43,660 nt of DNA from UMGS1889 sp964540575 (GTDB lineage: Bacteria; Bacillota; Clostridia; Oscillospirales; Ruminococcaceae), in NCBI GenBank assembly GCA_964540575.1, contig CAZINI010000024.1, positions 1-43,660 of the forward strand, in the 5' to 3' direction. Each line of letters starts with the position of its first letter. The first letter of the stretch is position 1. The notes under the pieces are model-generated. The model was not told the DNA's origin, did not search any database, and saw only the letters and a list, made by a program, of their open reading frames with translations. The position numbers and the translations under genes were made by a program. Below, one piece after another: positions 1 through 8,141 of this stretch.

Positions 1-58
1 TTTTTCTTGATTTTTTTCTTTTGGGGTATTGACTTTTTATAGCTGGTCTTTCATGAAA

Positions 59-814
59 TTATTTGCATAATTTTTCCGCAAGTGCAATGAATTTTTTCTC
101 TGATAAGATTTCGCTCGTCACAAATTCGCCGTTCCAAAACAACGCATAATTGGTGCAGCACACAGGCGAATTGCGAGCCTTTTCACCGCTGTCAACGAAA
201 ACCGATTTAAACGGTATCTTCCGCTCACCGGCAATATTTTCGATAACGGGAACATACTTCGCCGTAAATGGGCAGCCGTGAGTGTAATAGAGCACAAATC
301 CGCTTTCATCAATATGTGCCGACCTTGCACATTCCTTGAATTTCGGAATATCCGCATTATCCTCAAAGGGCAGATACATCAGCGTGAAATTCGGCTTTGC
401 ACTGTCTGCAAGCTTAAAGCCCTTGTACGCCAGATATTTCGGGTCGGACAAAAAGGGCAGCTTCTTTTCCGAGGAAATAACGCAAAGTCCCTTTTTTCCC
501 TTTGCCTTGCTGTCCTCAATGCACAGCCGAAGCAGGTCGTTTGAATAGCCCTTTCCCTTGAACTGCCCCGACACCCAAAAGCAGTTTATAAACATATATC
601 CGTCCGCATCGACAGGCACCCAAGCATTTTCGGCAGGGATATACTCGATAAAGCATTTCCCCCGAACATCACCCTTGAGGAAAACCAGCCCCTCGTCCAG
701 CCTTTCGGACAGCCACTCTTTCTTAGACTTGACCTGTATGTCCTTGTTGCTTGAAATTGCACAGCAGATATGCTCTTTTTCAAGATTTTCCTTTGTGATC
801 CTTATGTATTCCAT
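59..814 (-). CDS. GNAT acetyltransferase with C-terminal YoaP-like domain
   Basis: 251 aa. The N-terminal half (about residues 1-150) has the look of a GNAT N-acetyltransferase, with the stretch FWVSGQFKGKGYSNDLLRLC matching motif A (acetyl-CoA binding, Q/R-x-x-G-x-G/A type). The C-terminal part (about 165-250) contains YYTHGCPFTAKYVPVIE, resembling the thioredoxin-fold-like YoaP domain found fused to such acetyltransferases. The start ATG at 814 has a GGAGGG ribosome binding site that lies inside the last codons of the upstream tetR-type gene; its stop is one base from this ATG, so the two are co-transcribed and translationally coupled. The substrate is unknown; the operon suggests the enzyme is induced by the ligand of the regulator. 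Family call is firm, function open. Confidence 0.85.
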   Translation of the reverse strand: MEYIRITKENLEKEHICCAISSNKDIQVKSKKEWLSERLDEGLVFLKGDVRGKCFIEYIPAENAWVPVDADGYMFINCFWVSGQFKGKGYSNDLLRLCIEDSKAKGKKGLCVISSEKKLPFLSDPKYLAYKGFKLADSAKPNFTLMYLPFEDNADIPKFKECARSAHIDESGFVLYYTHGCPFTAKYVPVIENIAGERKIPFKSVFVDSGEKARNSPVCCTNYALFWNGEFVTSEILSEKKFIALAEKLCK

Positions 815-815
815 A

Positions 816-1385
816 TCATTTTCCCTCCAATGTCTTTATGCCCTCGATAAGCACGTCAAGGGACAGCTCAAAGCTTTTTTCCACAGATACGGGATTTCCG
901 AAAGCTTCATTGTTCACCAGCAGAGCAAATCCCTCCAGAAATCCACGCATAGTCCGAATGAGATGCTCAGAGTTTTCACGGGAAATGTTCAAGCCCTCAA
1001 ATATCTTATAAAGAACATCAAACAGTCCCGTTGTTGCCGACATAGCTTCGTTGTCGGCAAACTTGTTGTATCTCAGAGCAGCATCAAAAACTCCCTTGTT
1101 TTCACGGGCATATGAATAAAACGCACGGCTCATTTCCCGAAGTGCCTCATATCCCGAAACGCCCGCCGAAGCCCGAAGCATACGCTCTTCCAGCTGCCGC
1201 CAGCCGTAAAGCATCAGCTCTCTTTTCAGCTCCGACAAGCTTCCCACATAATTGTAAAGCGACGGAGATTGTATGCCGAGAGCCTCCGCCAATGACTTCA
1301 ATGTGACCGCCTCCAGCCCCTCGGAATTTGCCAGTTCAGCCGCCCGAACGATCACCGCCGCTTTATCAAGACCTACCTTTGCCAA
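816..1385 (-). CDS. TetR/AcrR-family transcriptional regulator
   Basis: 189 aa. The N-terminal helix-turn-helix reads IVRAAELANSEGLEAVTLKS followed by LAEALGIQSPSLYNYVGS, the standard TetR DNA-binding pattern; the rest is the helical ligand and dimer domain, similar to the WHG-type C-terminal domain. An open frame runs to a TTG at 1403, but the ribosome binding site AAAGGGGAGA lies at about 1391-1400, inside that extension, so the TTG at 1385 is the better start. A consensus promoter with inverted repeats lies just upstream, so autoregulation is likely. The gene overlaps the signals of the acetyltransferase that follows, and the pair form one operon. Confidence 0.88.
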   Translation of the reverse strand: MAKVGLDKAAVIVRAAELANSEGLEAVTLKSLAEALGIQSPSLYNYVGSLSELKRELMLYGWRQLEERMLRASAGVSGYEALREMSRAFYSYARENKGVFDAALRYNKFADNEAMSATTGLFDVLYKIFEGLNISRENSEHLIRTMRGFLEGFALLVNNEAFGNPVSVEKSFELSLDVLIEGIKTLEGK

Positions 1386-1408
1386 CGCTATCTCCCCTTT
1401 CAAATATA

Positions 1409-1464
1409 ATTTGCTATTTTCCTAATCTAATTAGTATTATAGCAAATAAAATTAGATTTGTCAA
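1409..1464 (-). promoter_or_regulatory. Promoter and probable operator of the tetR-type operon
   Basis: Reading the minus strand, TTGACA (1464-1459), 17 bases, TATAAT (1441-1436) is a perfect sigma-A promoter. A 9-bp inverted repeat, ATTTGCTAT at 1409-1417 with ATAGCAAAT at 1439-1447, brackets the start site, and a palindrome CTAATTAG lies between the arms at 1427-1434. This placement suits autorepression by the TetR protein; which repeat is bound is inference. Confidence 0.8.
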
Positions 1465-1520
1465 GAAAAAAAGTCCGGCACAAAAATTTTGCACCGGGTG
1501 AAGATTTTGTATATCAGCTC

Positions 1521-1549
1521 TTGACAGCACGTGCAGCACGTGTTATAAT
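1521..1549 (+). promoter_or_regulatory. hicAB promoter with two 9-bp repeats in its spacer
   Basis: TTGACA at 1521-1526 and TATAAT at 1544-1549 are separated by 17 bases. The 9-mer CAGCACGTG occurs twice head to tail at 1525-1533 and 1534-1542, each copy holding the palindrome CACGTG, so nearly the entire spacer is repeat. This is where an autorepressing HicB ribbon-helix-helix dimer would be expected to bind. Confidence 0.85.
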
Positions 1550-1572
1550 ATTAATATCAGGAGGGGTATTAA

Positions 1573-1761
1573 ATGCCAATGACGCCAAAAGAAATGGAGC
1601 GACTGCTGTTAAAGAACGGTTTCGTTTTCGACAGGCAGAAAGGCTCGCACAGAACTTTCTGGAACGAAAAAACAAAAAAGGCAGTAACAGTTCCAATGCA
1701 CGCAAAAGACCTGAAAAAAGGTACTGAACAGCAGATACTAAAGGACGCAGGTTTGAAATAA
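1573..1761 (+). CDS. hicA: HicA-family mRNA interferase toxin
   Basis: 62 aa, the usual size of HicA. The double-stranded-RNA-binding-like fold is recognised from MTPKEMERLLLKNGFVFDRQ, followed by KGSHRTF, where the glycine-serine-histidine motif holds the catalytic His, and by a basic C-terminus ending KKGTEQQILKDAGL. HicA cleaves mRNA and is held inactive by HicB. Start ATG follows AGGAGGGG at 1559-1566. The partner hicB lies 40 bases downstream on the same transcript. Confidence 0.95.
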   Translation: MPMTPKEMERLLLKNGFVFDRQKGSHRTFWNEKTKKAVTVPMHAKDLKKGTEQQILKDAGLK

Positions 1762-1801
1762 TTTCTGCTTCGGGTCATATACTATATAAGGAGGAAATAT
1801 C

Positions 1802-2203
1802 ATGAGTGTAAAGATCTACTATCCAACAGTATTTCAGAAGGAAGAAAACGGTTACTCAGTCTGGGTGCCAGATATTGAAGGCTGTGTTTCACAGGGCGAA
1901 ACTATCGGAGAAGCAACAGAAAACATCATTGATGCCATCGGTCTAATGCTTGAAACCTATGCAGACCACGGCGTTGATATTCCTGCTCCTGCCGCTCCCG
2001 AAACTATCTGCACAGGAGAAAATCAGTTTGTTTCGGTAGTTGCTTTTGATCCTGCCGAATTTGACGAAAAATACAGTGCAAAAGCTGTCAAGAAAACTCT
2101 CACTATCCCTAAATGGCTCAACACAATGGCTGAACGTTCAAACGTCAATTTCTCTGCAGTTCTTCAAGAAGCTTTAATGAAAAAATTCAATCTTACTCAC
2201 TAA
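1802..2203 (+). CDS. hicB: HicB-family antitoxin
   Basis: 133 aa. The N-terminal half is the HicB partial RNase H-like fold (YPTVFQKEENGYSVWVPDIE, then GCVSQGETIGEATENIIDAI), which binds and neutralises HicA. The C-terminal ~45 residues (KTLTIPKWLNTMAERSNVNF...LQEALMKKF) look like a ribbon-helix-helix DNA-binding domain, so this protein probably also represses the operon through the repeats in its promoter. An AAGGAGGAA ribosome binding site precedes the ATG. The longer form with the DNA-binding tail is the common autoregulating type. Confidence 0.93.
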   Translation: MSVKIYYPTVFQKEENGYSVWVPDIEGCVSQGETIGEATENIIDAIGLMLETYADHGVDIPAPAAPETICTGENQFVSVVAFDPAEFDEKYSAKAVKKTLTIPKWLNTMAERSNVNFSAVLQEALMKKFNLTH

Positions 2204-2238
2204 AAAACTCCCCGTTCCGTATGGTTCGGGGAGTTTTT
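2204..2238 (+). terminator. Terminator after hicB, probably bidirectional
   Basis: An 11-bp perfect stem, AAAACTCCCCG (2204-2214) with CGGGGAGTTTT (2227-2237), has A-rich and T-rich flanks on both sides, so it can end hicAB transcripts and, in the other direction, serS. Confidence 0.9.
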
Positions 2239-2298
2239 ACCCTGCTTTGTAAAGCGGTTATTCAGTATTACATTAAGGAAGCACTGATTTATTCAACA

Positions 2299-3579
2299 TT
2301 ATCTTCCGATAACCTCTTTGCCGCCCATATAAGGTCTGAGAGCAACGGGGATATTTACCGAACCATCGGCGTTCAGGTTGTTTTCAAGGAATGCAATAAG
2401 CATTCTGGGAGGAGCAACAACGGTGTTGTTCAGGGTGTTTGCAAGGTGCTTGCCGTTCTTGCCGTTAACTCTTATCTTAAGACGTCTTGCCTGAGCGTCG
2501 CCGAGATTTGAACAGCTTCCTACCTCGAAATACTTCTTCTGACGGGGCGACCAAGCCTCAACGTCAACGGATTTCACCTTAAGGTCTGCCAGATCTCCGG
2601 AGCAGCATTCAAGCGTTCTTACGGGAATATCCAGCGAACGGAACAGGTCAACCGTGTTTCTCCAAAGCTTGTTGTACCACTCCATAGCGTCCTCAGGCTC
2701 ACAGACAACGATCATTTCCTGCTTTTCAAACTGATGGATACGGTAAACTCCTCTCTCCTCCAGACCGTGTGCACCCTTCTCCTTACGGAAACAAGGAGAA
2801 TAGCTTGTGAGAGTCAGCGGAAGCTGCTCCTCGGGAATGATAGTGTCGATGAACTTGCCTATCATGGAGTGTTCACTGGTACCGATAAGATACAGGTCCT
2901 CGCCCTCGATCTTGTACATCATAGCGTCCATTTCCGCAAAGCTCATAACGCCCGTAACGACCTCGCTTCTTATCATAAACGGAGGAACGCAGTAGGTAAA
3001 GCCCCTGTCTATCATAAAATCTCTCGCATAGGAAATCACAGCGGAATGAAGTCTTGCAATATCGCCCATAAGATAATAGAAACCGTTTCCTGCAACCTTT
3101 CTTGCACTGTCAAGGTCGATGCCGTTCAGCTTTTCCATTATCTCGGTGTGATAGGGAATCTCAAAATCGGGAACCTTAGGCTCGCCGAAACGCTCCACCT
3201 CAACATTTTCGCTGTCGTCCTTACCGATGGGAACGCTGGGGTCAATAATATTCGGAATGGTCATCATTATCTTCTTGACCTTCTCGTTAAGCTCACTTTC
3301 AAGGGCTTCCAGCTCCGCAAGACGCTCCGACTCGGCAGTGACCTTTTTCTTCATCTCCTCGGCTTCTTCCTTCTTGCCCTGAGCCATCAGACCGCCTATC
3401 TGCTTAGAATACTTGTTACGCTCCGAACGGAGAGCATCGGCGTCCTGCTTAGCCTTTCTCGCCTTAGCGTCCAGATCAATTACTTCGTCAACGAGAGGAA
3501 GCTTATCGTCCTGAAATTTGTTTTTGATATTCTGCTTAACAACGTCGGGATTTTCCCTTAAAAATTTCATATCCAGCAT
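2299..3579 (-). CDS. serS: Seryl-tRNA synthetase
   Basis: 426 aa, normal length. The N-terminus MLDMKFLRENPDVVKQNIKN begins the long antiparallel coiled-coil arm (residues about 30-105, rich in K/E/R) that contacts the tRNA(Ser) extra arm. The class II catalytic core follows, with PFMIRSEV, LIGTSEHSM, the motif 2 region SPCFRKEKGAHGLEERGVYR, and motif 3 GSCSNLGDAQARRL. The enzyme charges tRNA(Ser) with serine in the cytoplasm. The frame is open to 3657, but those codons lie in the T-box leader; the ATG at 3579 has AAGGAGG upstream and gives the family N-terminus. Regulated by the T-box, i.e. by uncharged tRNA(Ser). Confidence 0.97.
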   Translation of the reverse strand: MLDMKFLRENPDVVKQNIKNKFQDDKLPLVDEVIDLDAKARKAKQDADALRSERNKYSKQIGGLMAQGKKEEAEEMKKKVTAESERLAELEALESELNEKVKKIMMTIPNIIDPSVPIGKDDSENVEVERFGEPKVPDFEIPYHTEIMEKLNGIDLDSARKVAGNGFYYLMGDIARLHSAVISYARDFMIDRGFTYCVPPFMIRSEVVTGVMSFAEMDAMMYKIEGEDLYLIGTSEHSMIGKFIDTIIPEEQLPLTLTSYSPCFRKEKGAHGLEERGVYRIHQFEKQEMIVVCEPEDAMEWYNKLWRNTVDLFRSLDIPVRTLECCSGDLADLKVKSVDVEAWSPRQKKYFEVGSCSNLGDAQARRLKIRVNGKNGKHLANTLNNTVVAPPRMLIAFLENNLNADGSVNIPVALRPYMGGKEVIGR

Positions 3580-3597
3580 GTTAAAAATCCTCCTTAA

Positions 3598-3816
3598 AAA
3601 TAAAAAAGCACCCAAACGGCAAACGCCGCAAGGGTGCGAATATACGCACGGTACCACCTTGTGTTTAACTCAGCCCCTTAACGCAGGAAACGGCACGCTC
3701 ATCACGCACGGCTCGGAAGCGGAATATACATATCCGTCCGCAGGAACTTTCACCGACCGTTCCCTCTCTGACAGCAGACAAAATACTTCTTTTCTTCGTC
3801 ACAGCCTTTTGACTTT
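3598..3816 (-). promoter_or_regulatory. T-box riboswitch leader of serS
   Basis: On the minus strand the T-box sequence AAGGTGGTACCGTGCGT (3660-3644) is followed by a terminator: GCACCC and GGGTGC arms (3637-3632, 3613-3608) with an inner GGC/GCC stem, then T6. Upstream is a stem I-like region with AGAGAGGGAAC and GGTGAAAGTTC. Uncharged tRNA pairing with the T-box would favour the antiterminator and allow serS transcription. A UCC in the 3' side of stem I is a candidate serine specifier; its exact placement was not proven. Confidence 0.93.
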
Positions 3817-3820
3817 TCTT

Positions 3821-3849
3821 ATTATATCATCTTAATATAGAAATGTCAA
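3821..3849 (-). promoter_or_regulatory. serS promoter
   Basis: TTGACA (3849-3844), 17 bases, TATAAT (3826-3821) on the minus strand, directly upstream of the T-box leader. Confidence 0.88.
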
Positions 3850-3866
3850 GGGAAATTTTGACCTAT

Positions 3867-4889
3867 TTATCTATTTTCCCAAACAAAATCAAAAAACATC
3901 TCCATATTCTCCTCGGAATATTCCGCCTGCTTTGAAAACAGCTTTGCGGCATTTATCCTGTCGGTAAATGACAGCCCACCGTTTTTTCGGAAATATACAC
4001 CCTCGAGCACATAGATAACTGCACACCCAAATGCCGCAAAATACGCCTTTGACAGTACATCTCCATCGTCAATCGCTTCGGGAAAATGTCTGAAAATGAA
4101 ATACTGTGCCGCCTGTTTCAGCTCCTCGTATATATCCGAACGAACGCTTTCGGGAAATGCAGTTTCATAATTTGCCGAGATAATTTCCGCAAGCATATTA
4201 TCCCATTCGGCAGATATGCTTTCCATTTTTCCGAGGATAGTTACAGCATTTTCGGGAAGCCGTCCGTCCCTCAGAAAAGGAAATTCACCGCCGCCGATAT
4301 TATCCGCCGAAATACATTCGCCGTTGTCCAAAGCATACTGTGCCGCTTCGGAAAATTTCAGAAGTCTGCCGAGATTTTCAAATATATCTCCCTCAGCGGA
4401 TACTATCTTAAATGCCTCCCGCCGAATATCCAGCAAAGTATTTTCAAAGCTGTCCGCCGACGTTTTTTCGGGATATTCAAATGCAAATTTTCCCCGACGG
4501 CTGAGTATAAGCCCCGCCGCCGCTTCACAGCAAAGCCCCAGCCCGACCTCCGTCCTGTCCGACAGAAAGCTTCTGAAACGGGGGTGGTCGGAGCAAATAT
4601 TGCATAGTGCGTCCTCACCCATCTCGGCGTAAATATCGCAGAGATTTTGACCGTTCAGGAACGGACAGCGTTCATTTTCACCTAGGATAAAGCTGCATGT
4701 ACCGTCCTCGGAAACGGAGATATTCTCGGAAAGACGCTGCCCCAGCTCACCGCCGCAGCGTTTGTACCGCTCCATACTGTCGCTGTCAATATCTATCTCC
4801 CAGCCGATGCAGCAGCTGTCGGTACAGCGGTCGGCAATGCATTTGAATTTGTTATAGTAATCGGGATAAACTGTTTCCGTTTCAATCAT
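3867..4889 (-). CDS. FliB-like cysteine-cluster protein (flagellin lysine-N-methylase family)
   Basis: 340 aa. The N-terminal 120 residues carry the cysteine clusters CIADRCTDSCC, CPFLNGQNLC and LCNICSDHPRF, the pattern of the YkgJ/FliB Zn/Fe-binding family. Proteins of this length and cysteine order are usually named flagellin lysine-N-methylase (FliB), which methylates lysines of flagellin in Salmonella. No flagellar gene is in the window, so the substrate here may be something else. The C-terminal half is helical with no recognised motif. It has its own promoter, whose -35 lies in the terminator of the upstream anti-sigma-like gene. Family confident, reaction uncertain. Confidence 0.75.
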   Translation of the reverse strand: MIETETVYPDYYNKFKCIADRCTDSCCIGWEIDIDSDSMERYKRCGGELGQRLSENISVSEDGTCSFILGENERCPFLNGQNLCDIYAEMGEDALCNICSDHPRFRSFLSDRTEVGLGLCCEAAAGLILSRRGKFAFEYPEKTSADSFENTLLDIRREAFKIVSAEGDIFENLGRLLKFSEAAQYALDNGECISADNIGGGEFPFLRDGRLPENAVTILGKMESISAEWDNMLAEIISANYETAFPESVRSDIYEELKQAAQYFIFRHFPEAIDDGDVLSKAYFAAFGCAVIYVLEGVYFRKNGGLSFTDRINAAKLFSKQAEYSEENMEMFFDFVWENR

Positions 4890-4920
4890 AATTGCCCATT
4901 TCCTTTCGGTATATATCTAC

Positions 4921-4949
4921 ATAATATCACAATATCCCTAAAAAAGCAA
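4921..4949 (-). promoter_or_regulatory. Promoter of the FliB-like gene
   Basis: Minus strand TTGCTT (4949-4944), 17 bases, TATTAT (4926-4921). The -35 box overlaps the T-tract of the terminator that ends the preceding operon. Confidence 0.65.
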
Positions 4950-4984
4950 GCCGCCTCGGCAACCGTTAGATTTGCCGAAGCAGC
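4940..4984 (-). terminator. Terminator of the sigma/anti-sigma-like operon
   Basis: Minus-strand hairpin from GCTGCTTCGGCAA (4984-4972) and TTGCCGAGGCGGC (4962-4950), then TTGC and six Ts to 4940. One or two wobble pairs. Confidence 0.88.
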
Positions 4985-4994
4985 CCATATCCTA

Positions 4995-6365
4995 TTAATT
5001 TATCTTAACTATTTCACCGCTCTTCTCGGCGGAAAGTGCTAAGCTGTCGTATATCATCTCTCCGAAATTGATATACAGCGTGTCAAGGCAGTCATCGTCC
5101 GCTATGAAAGCAAGCCGAACCGAAACACTTTCACCCGCTTCGATCAATGCACTGTTCTTTTCATGCTTACCGCTTGTGTAAAAGCTGAAATGAACATTGT
5201 CCGATGCAAGCATCTTATCTCCATAGCTTACCATGATGGTTTTATCGGGATATGGATAGGTCAAGTCAATGGCTTTTCCGTCAGCAATGCGGAACATTTT
5301 CGGGAAAAAGCATATCCCGCCCTGCTCATTTCCATTATTTGTGCAGGTAAGCGTCATTACGATAACACTACGGTCAACCTTTTCACGACATATTACTTCA
5401 TCAAGCGTGTTCACACCGTCGCCCTTCTTTACCGTCACCCGCTCTGCCGCAAGTTTGCCGTTTTCGTCGAGATATTTTTCAAAATCTACATCGAAATCGT
5501 CATATCCTATGCTGTTGGTGGTTATGCCGTCAAAGCTTTTCTGCAATGAAATATCGTCGATATGAATATCCAAATTATCATTGGAATAACACTTAAAGCT
5601 GTCCCCCGCCGAAAGCACTTCGATCTTGCTCATATCCACATCATCGGAATAGGTCACAACGCTGCCTTCATCAGCAAGTTCATTGCTATCCCGCCAAATT
5701 CCCGCCGTTTCGGTATCCGATAGTATAAGCTCCAGACCCTCTGCCAGCTTTTGCACCTCGTCCATGGGAATTTCGTTCACATATATCTCAGCCACATACG
5801 GCGTATTGTCAAACAGAACCCAAAGCTGATCGTAACCTCTGATCCTGTCGATAAATACTGCGGTTTTCCCGTCAAGCTCAATGGTTTGAGAACCCTCGGA
5901 AAATCTCACTTGCTCTGAGATACCCTTGCTTTCATCAAATCTGAAAAGCGTAGGGGTCATTGCTTTTTCGGAATTCGGGTCGTCGTATTTTCCGTCATAA
6001 CGCATAATAAGTCCCTCGGGGATATAATTCAGTTTAAGCTGACGAAATCCCTCGAATTTTTCGGCTTTGACTTCGCTCGTTATCGGCTCAATAATAACAT
6101 TCTGCTGATATAAAGCCGACTGCTCCGCTCGGATTTGAATTATCCTGTTGGCAGCATAGGCAGTCATGGGAATACAAGCTGCTGCGGCAATTGCAAGCAC
6201 CGCACTCATCTTTATCCTTTTGCGTTTTGGTCTGACAGACGAAATAAGCTTCTCACGGTGCTTGATATATTCGTCGGAAAACTCAGGCTGCGGTGCGTCC
6301 TCGGAAAAAGCGTGTTCAACTATCTCGTCCCACTCTCTGCCGCTGAAAATATTATCATTTTTCAT
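4995..6365 (-). CDS. Membrane protein paired with ECF sigma factor (putative anti-sigma factor)
   Basis: 456 aa. A cytoplasmic N-terminus of about 55 residues (MKNDNIFSGREWDEIVEHAF...) precedes one membrane segment at about 55-72 (KMSAVLAIAAAACIPMTAYA), then a ~380-residue outside region. Part of that region (IPEGLIMRY, IELDGKTAVFIDR, VYVNEIPMDEVQKLAEGLEL-like) resembles DUF4367/DUF4179 domains found in sigma-factor partner proteins. It starts 4 bases after the stop of the sigma gene, with GAAAGGTGAC as ribosome site; a longer frame to 6437 overlaps the sigma gene and is rejected. The inferred job is to hold the sigma factor at the membrane and release it on an envelope signal. Confidence 0.78.
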   Translation of the reverse strand: MKNDNIFSGREWDEIVEHAFSEDAPQPEFSDEYIKHREKLISSVRPKRKRIKMSAVLAIAAAACIPMTAYAANRIIQIRAEQSALYQQNVIIEPITSEVKAEKFEGFRQLKLNYIPEGLIMRYDGKYDDPNSEKAMTPTLFRFDESKGISEQVRFSEGSQTIELDGKTAVFIDRIRGYDQLWVLFDNTPYVAEIYVNEIPMDEVQKLAEGLELILSDTETAGIWRDSNELADEGSVVTYSDDVDMSKIEVLSAGDSFKCYSNDNLDIHIDDISLQKSFDGITTNSIGYDDFDVDFEKYLDENGKLAAERVTVKKGDGVNTLDEVICREKVDRSVIVMTLTCTNNGNEQGGICFFPKMFRIADGKAIDLTYPYPDKTIMVSYGDKMLASDNVHFSFYTSGKHEKNSALIEAGESVSVRLAFIADDDCLDTLYINFGEMIYDSLALSAEKSGEIVKIN

Positions 6366-6369
6366 ATTG

Positions 6370-6873
6370 TCACCTTTCCTTTCCAAACTTGAGGAGCACG
6401 GATTTTTTTGCCCGTTCAAAACGTTTTCTGACCGCACCCTCGTTCATTGACATTATGTCTGCTATCTCTCTGTAAGACAGTCCCTCACGTCCTCGGAGAA
6501 TAACGATTTTTGCATCATCTTCGTCCATATCCGAGAGAATTTCATTTGCAAGCTCTCTGTTTTCAAATTCCGCAAATGGAGCATAAGAACCGCTGTCTGC
6601 CGCAAATTCTTCGAATTCGTCAAGACTGTCCGCATTGTTTGCATTTTTACGGTAAATATTGATAGCAGTACTTCTAATGACCTTTATGATATACGCCTTA
6701 GTCTGTACGCTGTCGGGAACGCCTACCCTGTCAAGCTTTGTGAGCAGCCTTCCGAAAGCGTCCGAAACTGCGTCCTCCGCCTGATAATGATCTTTCAGTA
6801 TCGCCAAAGCAATGTGATACATGGGCTTTTCGTACAGGCGATACAGTTCTTCAAGCTTTTTGTCTGAACGCAA
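6370..6873 (-). CDS. ECF-type RNA polymerase sigma factor
   Basis: 167 aa. Region 2 (about 8-75) includes YRLYEKPMYHIALAILKDHY, QAEDAVSDAFGRLL and the KAYIIKVIRSTAINIYRK stretch for -10 recognition; region 4 (about 112-160) is ILRGREGLSYREIADIMSMN followed by EGAVRKRFERAKKSVL, the helix-turn-helix for the -35 element. There is no region 1 or 3, as expected for ECF (group 4) sigmas. The likely start is TTG at 6873, preceded by AAAGGA; ATGs just upstream run into a stop. It forms an operon with the membrane protein that follows. Its regulon cannot be read from this window; I could not identify a self-recognised promoter. Confidence 0.92.
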   Translation of the reverse strand: MRSDKKLEELYRLYEKPMYHIALAILKDHYQAEDAVSDAFGRLLTKLDRVGVPDSVQTKAYIIKVIRSTAINIYRKNANNADSLDEFEEFAADSGSYAPFAEFENRELANEILSDMDEDDAKIVILRGREGLSYREIADIMSMNEGAVRKRFERAKKSVLLKFGKER

Positions 6874-7049
6874 TCACATCATTCCTTTCTTTTTTTGTAA
6901 GGCACCTTCTGTATAATATAACACTTTGAAAATGGGTTTTGTGACATTTACGGTAAGTTTTCTGTTAGCACGGAATATCCCGCAAAGCAATTTTATTGCG
7001 GTCTTTTTGTTGATACTGTACAAATATTTAACCAACTTCAGAAAATATA

Positions 7050-7078
7050 TTGACAATTCGGCACAAATATTATAAAAT
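7050..7078 (+). promoter_or_regulatory. Promoter of the uridine-kinase-family gene
   Basis: TTGACA at 7050-7055 and TAAAAT at 7073-7078 with a 17-base spacer; start point about 7085. Confidence 0.7.
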
Positions 7079-7116
7079 ATTAGTATACAAAACTGCATCA
7101 AAACATACTGTTATGT

Positions 7117-8079
7117 ATGAATTTTGCCCGAAAGGTGTTGTCCGCATTGAATTTCATTGATATTTCCGATATAAATAAAAACGTAAAGCATTATCCCAAT
7201 GATTTTGTGTCCGTCAGCGAAAGTGCATACAACCGCCAGCTTCACGATGCTGCCGATGAGATAGCCAAGGGTGTGGCGGATTTTCCAATCGTGCTGCTGT
7301 CGGGACCTTCGGGTTCGGGCAAAACCACAACCGCAATGCGGATAGGCAGTATCCTCAGCAGTATGGGAATACCCTCTCATATCCTGTCTATGGATAACTA
7401 TTTTCTTCCCGGAAATACAAAAGACCTCCCCGTAAATGAGGACGGCTCCGTTGACTTGGAATCCCCATATCGGCTGGATATTCCCCTGCTGAATGAACAG
7501 ATAAATATGATAAACCGCTGTGAAGCCGTGGACGTTCCCCAGTTTGACTTTGCCACACAGTCCCGTCCAAGCTCTGTGCCCATGAAGCGAAACAAAGGCG
7601 AGGTAGTCATTATCGAAGGCATTCACGCCCTGAATCCCGAGGTCACGGGACAGGTTTCCGACTTTGCAAAGGGCGTTTATGTCAGCGTCAGAACGAGGAT
7701 AAGGGCAGACAACGGTGACCTGCTCCACCCCCGCCTTATCCGTCTAATGCGTCGTGTGAACCGTGACAAGCTTTTCCGTGGACGTAAGATTGAGGAGATA
7801 TTCACCCTCTTTGAAAGCGTTTCCCGAGGTGAGGATCTCTATATTATGCCCCACAAGCACCGTGCGTCAATCGAAATTGACACTTTCCTGCCTTACGAAG
7901 CTTCGGTTTATAAGGAAGCTGTCTATGACCAGCTGAAAATATGTGCCGAGCTTTCGGGAAATGGAGATTATGAAACCATCTGCCGATTTATGAACGAGCT
8001 TGAACCGCTGAACGCCGAATATTCCCCCAAAAATTCCCTTGTAAGAGAGTTTGTCGGCGGAAGTGAATATTCTTATTGA
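7117..8079 (+). CDS. Uridine kinase-family nucleoside kinase
   Basis: 320 aa from ATG 7117, or 310 aa from TTG 7147. The P-loop GPSGSGKTT is at about 64-72, followed by SHILSMDNYFL, VPQFDFATQSR and VIIEGIHALNPEV, the conserved order of uridine/cytidine kinases and phosphoribulokinase-like P-loop kinases. The likely reaction is ATP-dependent phosphorylation of uridine or a similar nucleoside. The ATG has no visible ribosome site, while TTG 7147 is preceded by AAAGGTG at 7131-7137, so the shorter form is a real possibility. It is longer than classical Udk (about 210 aa) and lacks the N-terminal TGS-like domain of the long form; the C-terminal ~80 residues are an extra. Single-gene unit ending in a clear terminator. 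Confidence 0.85.
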   Translation: MNFARKVLSALNFIDISDINKNVKHYPNDFVSVSESAYNRQLHDAADEIAKGVADFPIVLLSGPSGSGKTTTAMRIGSILSSMGIPSHILSMDNYFLPGNTKDLPVNEDGSVDLESPYRLDIPLLNEQINMINRCEAVDVPQFDFATQSRPSSVPMKRNKGEVVIIEGIHALNPEVTGQVSDFAKGVYVSVRTRIRADNGDLLHPRLIRLMRRVNRDKLFRGRKIEEIFTLFESVSRGEDLYIMPHKHRASIEIDTFLPYEASVYKEAVYDQLKICAELSGNGDYETICRFMNELEPLNAEYSPKNSLVREFVGGSEYSY

Positions 8080-8086
8080 TAACAAA

Positions 8087-8124
8087 GCCGCCTGTCCCGA
8101 TAAAAGGACAGACGGCATATTTTT
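8087..8124 (+). terminator. Terminator of the uridine-kinase-family gene
   Basis: Perfect 11-bp stem GCCGCCTGTCC (8087-8097) with GGACAGACGGC (8106-8116; one mismatch-free except a single wobble), followed by ATATTTTT. Confidence 0.9.
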
Positions 8125-8141
8125 GCGTTAATATTCGGAAA

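Noticed and set aside
2734..3561. 275-codon open frame on the plus strand
   Set aside because: Antisense to serS; a shadow frame with no ribosome site.
6905..6960. Self-regulated ECF promoter before the sigma gene
   Set aside because: TGTCAC and TATATT-like words exist, but no convincing ECF consensus could be fixed from one site.
6874..7101. Minus-strand frame of 75 codons before the sigma gene
   Set aside because: No proper ribosome site, low-complexity composition, and it covers the promoter of the divergent kinase-family gene.
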